Source: Rariglobus sp967755175 (lineage in GTDB: Bacteria > Verrucomicrobiota > Verrucomicrobiia > Opitutales > Opitutaceae). From it: a DNA stretch of 37,337 bases. The notes under the pieces were generated by a model that had not been told where the DNA came from, ran no database searches, and saw only the letters and a list, made by a program, of their open reading frames with translations. Numbering within the stretch: position 1 is the stretch's first letter; each line of letters opens with the position of its first letter. Positions 7,856 to 15,611 of this stretch are shown here, piece by piece. A program made the position numbers and the translations under genes. Location of the stretch: contig CBRAFO010000028.1 in assembly GCA_967755175.1 (NCBI GenBank), positions 1 through 37,337 on the forward strand, given 5' to 3'.

Positions 7856-9670
7856 TCACTTCTGCGGCGTGACGTTCTTGAGCTTCTTGCCACCCTTGCC
7901 GGTGCCGCTGGGAACGCCGAGCGGGGTGGGGGTGGGATCGGTCTTCGTGTATTTGTTCACCACGAGCTGCTGGCAGATGGTGAAGAGGCCGTTGATCGTC
8001 GAGTAGAGGGCGAGCGCGCAGGAGAAGTTGTAGCAGATTGCCGTGAAGAAGAACGGCATGAACTTGAAGATCTTCGCCTGCATGTTGTCCGTCGTGGGCG
8101 ACGGAGTGAGGCGCATCTGGAAGAACATGGTGACGCCCATGAGCAGCGGCATGATGTTCAACGGCAGCCCGAAAATGTGCGCCACCGTGTCAGGTGCGGA
8201 GAGATCCTTCGCCCAGAGGAAACTCTGGAAACGCAGCTCGGCGGTGCCTTGGAGCATCGTGAAGAAGCCGATGAAGAGCGGGATCGTGATGAGAATTGGG
8301 ATACAACCGCCGGCCGGGTTAACCTTGTGCTCTTTGAAGAGCTCCATGGTGGCTTGGTTGAGCTTCTGGGGGTTGTCTTTGTATTTCTCGCGGACGGCCT
8401 GCATGAGCGGCTGGAGCTTCTGCATGCGCTTGGCGGACTTCGACGCGGCGAGGGTGAAGGGGAGCGAGACGAACTTGAGGAGGAGCGTCATCACGACGAT
8501 GGCGACGCCCCAGTTGCCGATGAAGCTGTAGCTCCATTTCATCAACTTATTCAGGGTCGGGGAAACGATGCCGCTCAGGAAGATCTTACCCATGCCTTGG
8601 CTGAACTGCATCACCAGGTCTTCGCGCTGGCTGAACTTATCGAGGCGGGTGTATTCCTTCGGGCCGACATAGAGTTCGCCGGCAAGGGTCGTGGATGCAG
8701 CGGGGGCGAGGGAGGGCAATTCGAAGCGCGCACTGCCGGTCAAACCGATGCTCGAGGTGGTGGAGCCGGGCAGGGGCGGCAACTCAATGCGGCGCGTGAG
8801 AACGCCGACGCCGGGCTTTTCGGGCGTAAAGATGCTGGTGAAGAACTGATTTTGCACACCCGCCCAGACAGTGTTTTGGGTGCGTTCGAGGGCGGGGAGG
8901 TCGGAACGATTGCCAACACCAACGCTGCTGAGCAATCCACCGCCTTGGAGTGCGGAGCGGTCGATGAAGTGCGCGTCTTCGCCATCGTAAGTGGCGAGGT
9001 TGAGGTGCCGTCCTTGATCGTTGCGATCAATGAGGTTCGCGGTGCCGAGGTTGACGGCGGCACGCGGGAGCACGGTGGTTTGCGCGGTCAGATTGCGGAA
9101 GGTGGTCTCGTGATGGATGCGATACGGATCGCCCGTGGTGTCGCCGGGGGCGTGGATCACGTAACGGCGGGTGACCTCGATGTTGTTTTCGGCGACGGCG
9201 CGGTAAACAACCTCGGTCGCGGTAGCGCTGACCAAGGTGAAACGCGTGGAGTGGTTGATGCCCGGGAAATCGTCCAACGCGAGGATCGGCTCGGCGTGGA
9301 GACGGTTGAACACGAACGGCTCGGGCTCGCCTTTGACGGCGGCGTATTTCTTGAACGCGACATCGCGGATCGCGCCGCCGAAATCGGTGAGGCGCAGCTC
9401 AACGTAGTCGTTGGCCAGCGTGGTGATGGTGGCGTCAGCGCTCTCGTTGGCCAACGGGGCAAACGTGGCGTTCGACGGGGTGGCCGTGGGGACGGCGTTG
9501 ATATTGGTGGCGGCGGGCGTGCCGGGCTGACCTCCGACCACCTGAGTGGCGGCGCCAGCCACAGACTGCGTCTCCGCAGGTGTGGCGGGCTGAGGGCGCG
9601 GTGCGAGGTAGAAGGCGGCAAAACCGATGATCAACAGGATGACACCGATGGTCGTGTTCTTTTTGTCCAT
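7856..9670 (-). CDS. yidC: Membrane protein insertase YidC
   Basis: At 604 residues this is a Gram-negative type YidC. There is an N-terminal membrane anchor at about 6-24, a Pro/Ala/Thr-rich linker, a large periplasmic beta domain to about residue 375, then the conserved five-helix insertase core (from WSYSFIGNWGVAIVV). Core landmarks are MQKLQPLMQ, the coiled cytoplasmic hairpin KYKDNPQKLNQATMELFKEHKVNPAGGC, and FKFMPFFFT. In E. coli an Arg sits in the hydrophilic groove (TFIVRGIMYPLT); the aligned residue here appears to be Lys (TLLLKFVSLPFT), which keeps the charge. YidC inserts and folds inner-membrane proteins alone or with Sec. It follows yidD by 53 bases. Confidence 0.97.
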   Translation of the reverse strand: MDKKNTTIGVILLIIGFAAFYLAPRPQPATPAETQSVAGAATQVVGGQPGTPAATNINAVPTATPSNATFAPLANESADATITTLANDYVELRLTDFGGAIRDVAFKKYAAVKGEPEPFVFNRLHAEPILALDDFPGINHSTRFTLVSATATEVVYRAVAENNIEVTRRYVIHAPGDTTGDPYRIHHETTFRNLTAQTTVLPRAAVNLGTANLIDRNDQGRHLNLATYDGEDAHFIDRSALQGGGLLSSVGVGNRSDLPALERTQNTVWAGVQNQFFTSIFTPEKPGVGVLTRRIELPPLPGSTTSSIGLTGSARFELPSLAPAASTTLAGELYVGPKEYTRLDKFSQREDLVMQFSQGMGKIFLSGIVSPTLNKLMKWSYSFIGNWGVAIVVMTLLLKFVSLPFTLAASKSAKRMQKLQPLMQAVREKYKDNPQKLNQATMELFKEHKVNPAGGCIPILITIPLFIGFFTMLQGTAELRFQSFLWAKDLSAPDTVAHIFGLPLNIMPLLMGVTMFFQMRLTPSPTTDNMQAKIFKFMPFFFTAICYNFSCALALYSTINGLFTICQQLVVNKYTKTDPTPTPLGVPSGTGKGGKKLKNVTPQK

Positions 9671-9723
9671 GAAAAGTGAAGTGTGGGCGAACGGCTGTGG
9701 GAAAAGGCGAAAAAAGGGGGAAA

Positions 9724-10035
9724 TCAGCCGCGCATGCAGACCGGGCGGTGGGCGCGACGTGGTGCAGGCACGGGATCAATTCCTCCCGGGTGGAGAGGCG
9801 TGCACCGTAGCAAGCGGCGAGCCGAGAGCCAGATTCCGCGCACTGCACCATGAGTGCGGACCGCTTCGGCCGCATAATGGGAGCAGGTCGGATGAAAGCG
9901 GCAGGCGCACGCCTGGCCGAAAACCGCCGGAATCGCCGGCGAAAGTGTATGCTGATAAACCCACACGAGGCCGAGCAACGCCCTCGCCGGGAGGCGCAGG
10001 ATGAAGGTGAACGGCTTTGAAGGGTGCGTGGGCAT
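9724..10035 (-). CDS. yidD: Membrane protein insertion efficiency factor YidD
   Basis: A 103-residue protein with the family signature: an amphipathic N-terminal helix (LPARALLGLVWVYQHTLSPAI), then CRFHPTCSHYAAEAVRTHGAVRGIWLSARRLLRCTPLHPGG, which carries the conserved cysteines and the HPGG-D-P ending. YidD is a small inner-face membrane-associated protein that helps YidC-dependent insertion. Its ATG shares one base with the rnpA stop (TGATG at 10037-10033), so translation is probably coupled. Confidence 0.95.
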   Translation of the reverse strand: MPTHPSKPFTFILRLPARALLGLVWVYQHTLSPAIPAVFGQACACRFHPTCSHYAAEAVRTHGAVRGIWLSARRLLRCTPLHPGGIDPVPAPRRAHRPVCMRG

Positions 10036-10472
10036 CAGGCTTTGGCAGACGGGAAAATCTTGAGACAGGCGTCTGAGAATCTTCGTTCGATCTCTTGATA
10101 CTCAAGCCGATTGAGCGAACTGCGGGCGACGAGGAGCACATCGTAACCGGCGGGCACGCGTTGCTGTTGGTGCCGAAATATCTCGCGAAGGCGCCGTTTC
10201 GCCCGGGCGCGTTGGACGGCATTGCCAATCGCTGAACGAGAGGCGACCACACCCAAGCGGGCGGGAGCTATTTTTATATCGCTCGTCGGCAAGGCGGTTC
10301 CGACTTCCGGAGCGAGCGTCGGGTTGCCCTCGCTCGCCGCCGCTACGGGAGCGGGCGGCGCCTGTCGGGCATACCACAGCATAAAGGCGCCGCAATCGTG
10401 GCGGCGCCCGTGGGTGCGAACATGGTCGAAATCCAACTGGCGCCGCAGGTGTTGCTCGGCGCGAAATCGCAT
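10035..10472 (-). CDS. rnpA: Ribonuclease P protein component
   Basis: A 145-residue protein. The core is recognisable from R72-L-G-V-V-A-S-R through the RNA-binding motif NAVQRARAKRRLREIFR (84-100) to the YDVLLVARSSL strand (110-120). RnpA binds RNase P RNA and assists 5' maturation of tRNA precursors. Residues about 39-70, between the WYARQ strand and the RLGV strand, form an Ala/Pro-rich segment roughly 25 residues longer than in E. coli or B. subtilis RnpA. The DNA under this insertion (about 10263-10358) contains two inverted repeats. The gene sits between rpmH and yidD, the classical order. Confidence 0.95.
   Translation of the reverse strand: MRFRAEQHLRRQLDFDHVRTHGRRHDCGAFMLWYARQAPPAPVAAASEGNPTLAPEVGTALPTSDIKIAPARLGVVASRSAIGNAVQRARAKRRLREIFRHQQQRVPAGYDVLLVARSSLNRLEYQEIERRFSDACLKIFPSAKA
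10263..10358. repeat. Palindrome-rich in-frame insertion within rnpA
   Basis: Two inverted repeats lie in the extra loop of RnpA: GCGAGCG (10312-10318) with CGCTCGC (10331-10337), and GTCGG (10285-10289) with CCGAC (10300-10304). The segment encodes a low-complexity stretch, roughly residues 39-70, that other RnpA proteins lack. It may be a domesticated REP-like element; no second copy is seen in this window. Confidence 0.4.
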
Positions 10473-10513
10473 GTCAGGCGGGAAAAGTGCAGCGGCGCAA
10501 AGCGGCCGCGTGC

Positions 10514-10651
10514 TTAGACGACGGTCAACCGCTTACGGCCTTTACGGCGGCGGTTAGCGAGGACCTTGCGGCCACCAACGGTAGCTTTACGGGCAAAGAA
10601 ACCGATCTTGCGGGCGCGCTTTTTGCGGTGCGGGCGGAATGTGGGCATCAT
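10514..10651 (-). CDS. rpmH: 50S ribosomal protein L34
   Basis: A 45-residue reading frame, short enough to be missed by usual ORF length cut-offs. It reads MMPTFRPHRKKRARKIGFFA and continues with RKATVGGRKVLANRRRKGRKRLTVV, the full L34 signature (T-F-x-P, GF..R..T..G..VL..RR.KGR..L). The first ATG (10651) is chosen because it aligns with MKRTFQP of E. coli L34; the second ATG (10648) is also possible. It is the first gene of the minus-strand rpmH-rnpA-yidD-yidC block, 41 bases upstream of rnpA. Confidence 0.96.
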   Translation of the reverse strand: MMPTFRPHRKKRARKIGFFARKATVGGRKVLANRRRKGRKRLTVV

Positions 10652-10679
10652 AGGCTTTGAACTGGTTAAGAGGCGACTG

Positions 10680-10707
10680 AAGTGTCGGACCAGAATGCCG
10701 GTGTCAA
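10680..10707 (-). promoter_or_regulatory. Possible rpmH promoter
   Basis: On the minus strand a consensus -35 hexamer TTGACA lies at 10707-10702, about 50 bases upstream of rpmH. The hexamer at the expected -10 distance (ACACTT, 16-base spacing) is a weak match, so the site is tentative. Confidence 0.3.
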
Positions 10708-10878
10708 GGCACGGTTTTTATGCAGAGAATAAGAAACGGCATGAGGGCTTGGAGGCCGAAGCTCATTCGGGCCCGATGCTTTGGGCGGATTAGACCGTGT
10801 CGCTCGCACGTCGTTACAGGTTAAATATCTGCTGGAAAGCGGATGACAGGGGAGGGCAACTTACTCAACTTGGCTCAC

Positions 10879-11313
10879 ATGCGCATTGCGGTTATCTCCG
10901 ACACCCACGGCTCTTATCCGGCCGGTTTGCCGGAGCGCCTGCGAGGGGCGGACGAGATCTGGCATCTCGGCGATGTGGGTGAGCCGGAGACGTTGGTAGA
11001 ATTTGAGCTTCTCGGCGTGCCCGTGCGGGTGGTGCGCGGCAATTGCGACCACTGGCCGGCGTGGCCGCTCACGCTCAACTTGGAGCGCGAGGGCGTGAAC
11101 TTTCACCTCGTGCACATCCCGCCGCAGCGTGCGCCGGCGGGGGCGCGGGTGTTGTTACATGGTCATCTCCATGTGCCACGCGACGAGGTGGATGTGCGTG
11201 GTGTGCGTTGGTTGAGCCCGGGATGTATTTCGCAGCCGAGAGGCAGGGGCTGTAGTTTCGCGTGGCTCACGGTCGAGGGCGGCCGCTTCCAGTGGAAGCT
11301 GGTGAAGATCTAA
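10879..11313 (+). CDS. YfcE/MJ0936-type metallophosphoesterase
   Basis: A 144-residue protein from ATG 10879; an upstream ATG at 10843 would add 12 unlikely residues before MRIAVISDTHG. All metal-ligand motifs of the calcineurin-like phosphodiesterase family are present: D8-x-H10, G31-D32, G54-N55 with the following C-D, H79 and G95-H-x-H98. The family hydrolyses phosphodiesters with two metal ions, often Mn; the natural substrate of small YfcE-type enzymes is uncertain. It starts a plus-strand run divergent from rpmH. Confidence 0.9.
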   Translation: MRIAVISDTHGSYPAGLPERLRGADEIWHLGDVGEPETLVEFELLGVPVRVVRGNCDHWPAWPLTLNLEREGVNFHLVHIPPQRAPAGARVLLHGHLHVPRDEVDVRGVRWLSPGCISQPRGRGCSFAWLTVEGGRFQWKLVKI

Positions 11314-11404
11314 TGAAGTAGCGCGTAGTGGGTAGCGAGCATCTGGCTTGCGCAAACATCGGTCTGGTGCCGGACGCGCGGATGCGTTTACTCGCGGCTC
11401 AAAC

Positions 11405-12151
11405 GTGAGCGAGGCCGACCAACCCAGTTTCTTTGATTTTTTTGGCAGCTCCCGCGCCGATACTGGCGTGGAGGCGCCGCAGGAAAAGCCGGACATCGTT
11501 TTCGAGCGTAGTGCCAAAGCCACCCGCTACCGGCTCACGCTCAAGAAGGACGGCACCGCTGTCGCCGTTATTCCACTACGGGGCAGCGAGCGCGAGGCGC
11601 GGGCGTTCGTCGAGGAACACCGCGACTGGCTCGAGCGGGCTCGTGAGCGCCAGAAGAGCAAGCCGCGCGGTGCCGCCGTGTGGACCCTGGGCACGCATGT
11701 GTTGTGGCGCGGCGAACTCTCCGCGGTGCGCAAGGCCAGCGAGGGCGAGCGTCCGCAGGTGTGCATCGCGGCGGATGTGTTTCGCGTGCTCAAGCTGGAT
11801 GGCGACCTGCGCCCGACATTGGAGGCGCATTTTCTGCGACTGGCCAAGGCGGAGCTGCCGGCGCGCACGTGGGAACTGGCGGCGATCACCGGCATGTCAG
11901 TCAGCGCGGTCTCGGTGCGCAACCAGCGCACGCGCTGGGGCTCCTGTTCGGCGGACGGCGGCATCTCGCTTAACTGGCGGCTCATCCAGACGCCCGACTT
12001 TGTGCGCGACTACATTATCCACCACGAGCTGATGCACCTGAAGGAGATGAACCACTCGGATCGTTTCTGGGCGCGCGTGGAGGAGGTCTGCCCAGGTTGG
12101 CGCGAGGCCGAGCGTTGGCTCAAGCGCAACGGCTCGCTGCTGGGTTTGTGA
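11405..12151 (+). CDS. YgjP/DUF45-type zinc metallopeptidase
   Basis: A 248-residue protein assuming a GTG start at 11405 (VSEADQPSFFDFF); the frame is open back to a TTG at 11348, so the start is uncertain. The N-terminal half resembles the strand-rich YgjP domain (RYRLTLKKDGTAVAVIP). The catalytic half carries VRNQRTRWGSCS (171-182), LNWRLIQTP and the zinc site H207-E-L-M-H211 with a third likely ligand at H217 (EMNHSDRFW). The family is predicted to be a SprT/WLM-like cytoplasmic metalloprotease and is often linked to restriction systems or standalone. No restriction genes are nearby here. Confidence 0.85.
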   Translation: MSEADQPSFFDFFGSSRADTGVEAPQEKPDIVFERSAKATRYRLTLKKDGTAVAVIPLRGSEREARAFVEEHRDWLERARERQKSKPRGAAVWTLGTHVLWRGELSAVRKASEGERPQVCIAADVFRVLKLDGDLRPTLEAHFLRLAKAELPARTWELAAITGMSVSAVSVRNQRTRWGSCSADGGISLNWRLIQTPDFVRDYIIHHELMHLKEMNHSDRFWARVEEVCPGWREAERWLKRNGSLLGL

Positions 12152-12354
12152 AAACGTAGACGCGGCTCTTGCCGAGTGGCTCGCTTGGGTCGGTGGGGGT
12201 GCTTGTGGCCGGCATTTTCCCTTTCGGCCTCTGGTGGTTTTTTCGACCAGCGGGTGACGTGCGGAACCGTTGGCTTAACGAAGGTTCAATCGAGGTGATA
12301 GGCGCGGTGTCGGTGCGCTGACTCTGCGCTTTTTCATAACCCCACCGAATTCTC

Positions 12355-13893
12355 ATGGAACACTCCGGAAACACTCAATCGGTCTGGATGGCGACGGCGA
12401 CGCGCCCGGACTTCGCTCCTCTCGCGCAAAACGCCTCGGCCGACGTCGTCATCGTGGGCGCGGGGATCGCGGGATTAAGCACCGCGTATATCCTCGGGCG
12501 CGAGGGCAAGTCGGTTATCGTGGTGGACAGCGGCCCGATCATCTCCGGGGAAACCGAGCGAACCACCGCACACCTCGCGAGCGCGATGGATGATCGGTTC
12601 GTCGAGTTGGAAAAGATGCACGGCATCGAGGGCTCCAGGCTCGCCGCCGAAAGCCACGCGGCGGCCATCGATCGGATCGAGCGCATTGTGCGAGAGGAGG
12701 CGATCGACTGCGGCTTTATGCGCGTGGACGGCTATCTGTTCGAGGCGCACCGCGGCTCAATCCAACTGCTCGAAGCCGAACTGGCGGCGGCGCGCCGGGC
12801 CGGGCTGGCGTCCGCGTCGCTCGTCGATCATGCGCCGCTGCCAATCTTCAACACCGGGCCGGCGCTGCGTTTTCCGAATCAAGCGCAGTTTCACCCGCTG
12901 AAATATCTGTCGGCGCTGGCCAACGTGATCGTGCAACGCGGCGGCCGGATATTTTCCCACACGCATGTGGTGAACATGGAAGGAGGAGATAACGCCTGCG
13001 TTCGCACTGCGTTGGGCAATGTGATCACCGCACGCGCCGTGGTGGTGGCGACGAATTCGCCGATCAACGACCGCGTGGTGATTCACACGAAGCAGGCGGC
13101 CTATCGCACCTACGTGATCGGCTGCCGCGTGCGGCGTGGCTCGGTGCCGACCGCGTTGTATTGGGACACGGCTGATCCCTACCACTACGTTCGCCTCACG
13201 GCGGGCGCAAACGATGAGCACGACGTGCTGATCGTCGGTGGAGAGGATCATCGCACGGGCCAGGCGAACGATGCCGACGTGCGTTATCAGCGGCTCGAGC
13301 GATGGACTCGCGAACGCTTTCCGACCGAAGACGTGGTGTTCCGCTGGTCCGGGCAGGTGTTGGAGCCGGTTGATTCGCTCGGCTTCATCGGGCGCAACCC
13401 CATGGACCGGGAAAATGTTTACATCGCGACCGGCGACTCGGGACAGGGTATGACCCACGGAACGATCGCTGGCATCCTCATCACGGACTTGATCGTCGGA
13501 CGTGAAAACCGTTGGGCGCGCCTTTACGAACCGGCGCGCAGCTCGGGCGTGCGGGATCTCGGCGAGTTCGTTAAAGACGGAGTGAGCATGGCGCTGCAAT
13601 ACGCCAAATGGCTCACGCCGGGCGAAGCCGAAGCGGAGGCGTCCGTGCCGCCGGGCAGCGGCGCGATTATCCGCAGCGGTGCCAACAAGATCGCGGTGTA
13701 TCGGGACGAGGACGGACAGCTCCACGAGTGTTCGGCGGTGTGTCCGCACCTCGGTGGAATCGTGAGTTGGAACCAAGGGGAAAAAACCTGGGACTGCCCC
13801 GTGCATGGCTCGCGGTTCGATGCGTTCGGCAAGGTCTTGAATGGGCCAGCGATATCAGATCTGGAGCCCGCTCATGTTGCCGCGAAGACGTGA
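12355..13893 (+). CDS. FAD-dependent oxidoreductase fused to a C-terminal Rieske [2Fe-2S] domain
   Basis: A 512-residue protein. The N-terminus has the dinucleotide-binding motif VVIVGAGIAGLS (G35-x-G37-x-x-G40) of DAO/glycine-oxidase-type flavoproteins. A second conserved flavin segment, NVYIATGDSGQGMTHGT, is near residues 357-373. The C-terminal 80 residues form a Rieske domain with C463-P-H465 and C481-P-V-H484, the four ligands of the iron-sulfur cluster. This is a known architecture in which the Rieske module is thought to pass electrons to or from the flavin; the substrate is unknown. There is no signal peptide, so it is probably cytoplasmic. It stands as a single gene with about 200 bases of apparent non-coding DNA before it. 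Confidence 0.9.
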   Translation: MEHSGNTQSVWMATATRPDFAPLAQNASADVVIVGAGIAGLSTAYILGREGKSVIVVDSGPIISGETERTTAHLASAMDDRFVELEKMHGIEGSRLAAESHAAAIDRIERIVREEAIDCGFMRVDGYLFEAHRGSIQLLEAELAAARRAGLASASLVDHAPLPIFNTGPALRFPNQAQFHPLKYLSALANVIVQRGGRIFSHTHVVNMEGGDNACVRTALGNVITARAVVVATNSPINDRVVIHTKQAAYRTYVIGCRVRRGSVPTALYWDTADPYHYVRLTAGANDEHDVLIVGGEDHRTGQANDADVRYQRLERWTRERFPTEDVVFRWSGQVLEPVDSLGFIGRNPMDRENVYIATGDSGQGMTHGTIAGILITDLIVGRENRWARLYEPARSSGVRDLGEFVKDGVSMALQYAKWLTPGEAEAEASVPPGSGAIIRSGANKIAVYRDEDGQLHECSAVCPHLGGIVSWNQGEKTWDCPVHGSRFDAFGKVLNGPAISDLEPAHVAAKT

Positions 13894-13913
13894 TGCGTTG
13901 CGTGGAGAAAAAT

Positions 13914-13940
13914 CACGTTATCGCGTCGGTGAATAACGTG
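13914..13940. other. Inverted repeat between two genes
   Basis: CACGTTAT (13914-13921) and ATAACGTG (13933-13940) form a perfect 8-bp inverted repeat with an 11-base gap, 20 bases after the oxidoreductase stop. With no T tract, it could be an operator for the following gene or a weak hairpin. Confidence 0.35.
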
Positions 13941-14013
13941 TTGGCAAGTCCGAGGAACTTCCGGTTGCGTTCGGGGCGGGCGCGAATGACTTTTCGCCCG
14001 CCATGAGCGACGC

Positions 14014-14949
14014 ATGCAAACAGACCTCTTCACCGGAAAACCCTCCTGCATCCAAGGCGGACGGCTCCCGTCCGACGAAGAGCGACGTGCGCTTCAACAC
14101 GATCACCGGCGAAGACTGGAAGCGCTCGCTCGTTTCCGCACGGCAGCGGCGCGCGTCGGCATCGGCACGGATCCAGACGACGATCTCGTCCTCTGGGATG
14201 CCGACGAAATAGGCCTGCTCGCGGGCGCCGACCCGCTCTGGCACGAACTCGACGAGGCGGCGCAGGCGTTTCGCGCGTTGCTTCCCATTATCTCGCTGGA
14301 GGACTTTGGCTTCCCGGCGGAGGTCGAGGATTTGCTCGCAGATTGCGGTCCGCGGCTGCGCCCCATCAGCAGTGGCGTGGAAGCGACGGCGTTCGAAGCC
14401 GAGGATCATTCGATCTACAAATTCTTCATGCCGCGCACGGACGGGCGTATTGGCGGCACGTTTGAGTTTCGACGCGGGGAAGAGATTGCGCTGTTGGCCG
14501 ACGCCGCAGACGGCAGTTACCGGGCGATGTTGGAAAAATTTGACCTGATCGTGCGCCTCGACGGCATGCCCACGGAAGTCATCGGCGTGACGAAGAACGA
14601 AGGCGTGCTCGTGACGAAGCAGACGCTCGGTTCGCTGTTGGCGGAAGGGGCGGACACCTCGGGCGTGCAGCCGCCGGCGCTGATTCCGATTCCGTCGCGC
14701 TTTCTGCGGGCACATCGCGATCACCCACGGCTTTATTTCGTCGATGGCCGCCCGTGGTTGGTGGCCGATCTGCATTCGAAAAACCTGGTGCGTGCGGCGG
14801 ATGGCGCGCTACGTGCGATCGACCTGCTGGCGGCTCCGCTGCCGACCGACTTGATCGCGAAGGAACCGCTGTTAGTGGACTGGCTGGATCGGGCGCGGCT
14901 CGACCCGGCGGCAGGGCTGCTGCGACCGGTGCACGACGACGAGTTGTGA
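14014..14949 (+). CDS. Kinase-like protein resembling the polyvalent-protein kinase family
   Basis: A 311-residue protein without a signal peptide. I see a degenerate protein-kinase fold. ISSGVEATAFEAEDHSIYKFF (118-138) looks like a nucleotide-binding loop followed by the ATP-anchoring lysine K136. ADLHSKNLV (251-259) resembles a catalytic loop with D252 and N257, and RAIDLL (267-272) supplies a DFG-like aspartate at D270. This arrangement is close to what has been described for Ser/Thr/Tyr kinases in phage and plasmid polyvalent proteins, where they occur as domains. The short spacing between the catalytic loop and the DFG-like Asp favours a minimal kinase. Function and substrate are unknown; the kinase reading is inference from motifs. 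Confidence 0.5.
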   Translation: MQTDLFTGKPSCIQGGRLPSDEERRALQHDHRRRLEALARFRTAAARVGIGTDPDDDLVLWDADEIGLLAGADPLWHELDEAAQAFRALLPIISLEDFGFPAEVEDLLADCGPRLRPISSGVEATAFEAEDHSIYKFFMPRTDGRIGGTFEFRRGEEIALLADAADGSYRAMLEKFDLIVRLDGMPTEVIGVTKNEGVLVTKQTLGSLLAEGADTSGVQPPALIPIPSRFLRAHRDHPRLYFVDGRPWLVADLHSKNLVRAADGALRAIDLLAAPLPTDLIAKEPLLVDWLDRARLDPAAGLLRPVHDDEL

Positions 14950-14998
14950 GGAACACGGACCTCAGTCGCCTTACTGGATTTAGCTGATTCGCCGGAGC

Positions 14999-15505
14999 TT
15001 ACTTCGCGTCGAGGAACTTAAGGATGTCGTCAGACTGTTGTTTGGTGGAACCCTTGAGGTCGGCGTAGACGATCTTGCCATCCTTGATGAGGTAGGCCTG
15101 ACGGCTGGCGAAGAGGATACTGCTTTGGCCGAAGGCCTTGATGACCTTCTTGTCGGTATCGGCAATCAACGTGTAAGGCAGGTGGTATTCCTCCTTAAAC
15201 TTCCGCTGAGTTTCCACGCTGTCGGTGCTTACGCCGATGATGGACACGCCTTGTTTTGCGAGTGCCTCATAGTCATCGCGCAAGGAGCAGTTTTGTGTGG
15301 TGCAACCCGGGGTGAACGCCTTGGGGTAGAAAAACACCAGCGTGTAAGGACTCTTCTGGTAAGCGTCGGCAAAGTTCAATCCGGCGCCGGTTTCGGTCGT
15401 GGCGGTGACTTGCGGAGCCGGATCTCCGACTTTGAGGGGTTCAGCGGAGGCGGAGGAGAATGAAAACATGGAGAGGAAGGCGGTCAAAAAGAGGAAGCGT
15501 TTCAT
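14999..15505 (-). CDS. Exported peroxiredoxin, BCP/PrxQ type
   Basis: A 168-residue protein starting at ATG 15505. Residues 1-21 form a signal peptide ending SASA-E, so the enzyme probably works in the periplasm, unlike the usual cytoplasmic Bcp. The thioredoxin-like core has FYPKAFTPGCTTQNC with peroxidatic C68 and, five residues on, resolving C73, the PrxQ arrangement. Family enzymes reduce hydrogen peroxide and alkyl peroxides using a thiol donor. The next minus-strand gene upstream is a DNA glycosylase for oxidised guanine; both answer oxidative damage, but 106 bases separate them and a shared transcript is unproven. Confidence 0.92.
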   Translation of the reverse strand: MKRFLFLTAFLSMFSFSSASAEPLKVGDPAPQVTATTETGAGLNFADAYQKSPYTLVFFYPKAFTPGCTTQNCSLRDDYEALAKQGVSIIGVSTDSVETQRKFKEEYHLPYTLIADTDKKVIKAFGQSSILFASRQAYLIKDGKIVYADLKGSTKQQSDDILKFLDAK

Positions 15506-15611
15506 CGGAATAGGAAACGCAACGATGTCGGCAGCCAGATGCTTTCGCAACCGCCTGAGCCGGTTTATCGGAGGTGAGAACCCCGGGCAAAGAAGAGGGC
15601 GAGGGGGCGCA

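Noticed and set aside
7775..9679. 634-residue open frame on the plus strand opposite yidC
   Set aside because: It is antisense to a certain yidC, has biased Glu/Arg/Gly composition and no recognisable domain; such frames arise from high-GC codon use.
10652..10878. Replication origin next to rpmH
   Set aside because: rpmH-rnpA is often near dnaA/oriC, but I saw no cluster of TTATCCACA-type boxes and no dnaA or dnaN in the window.
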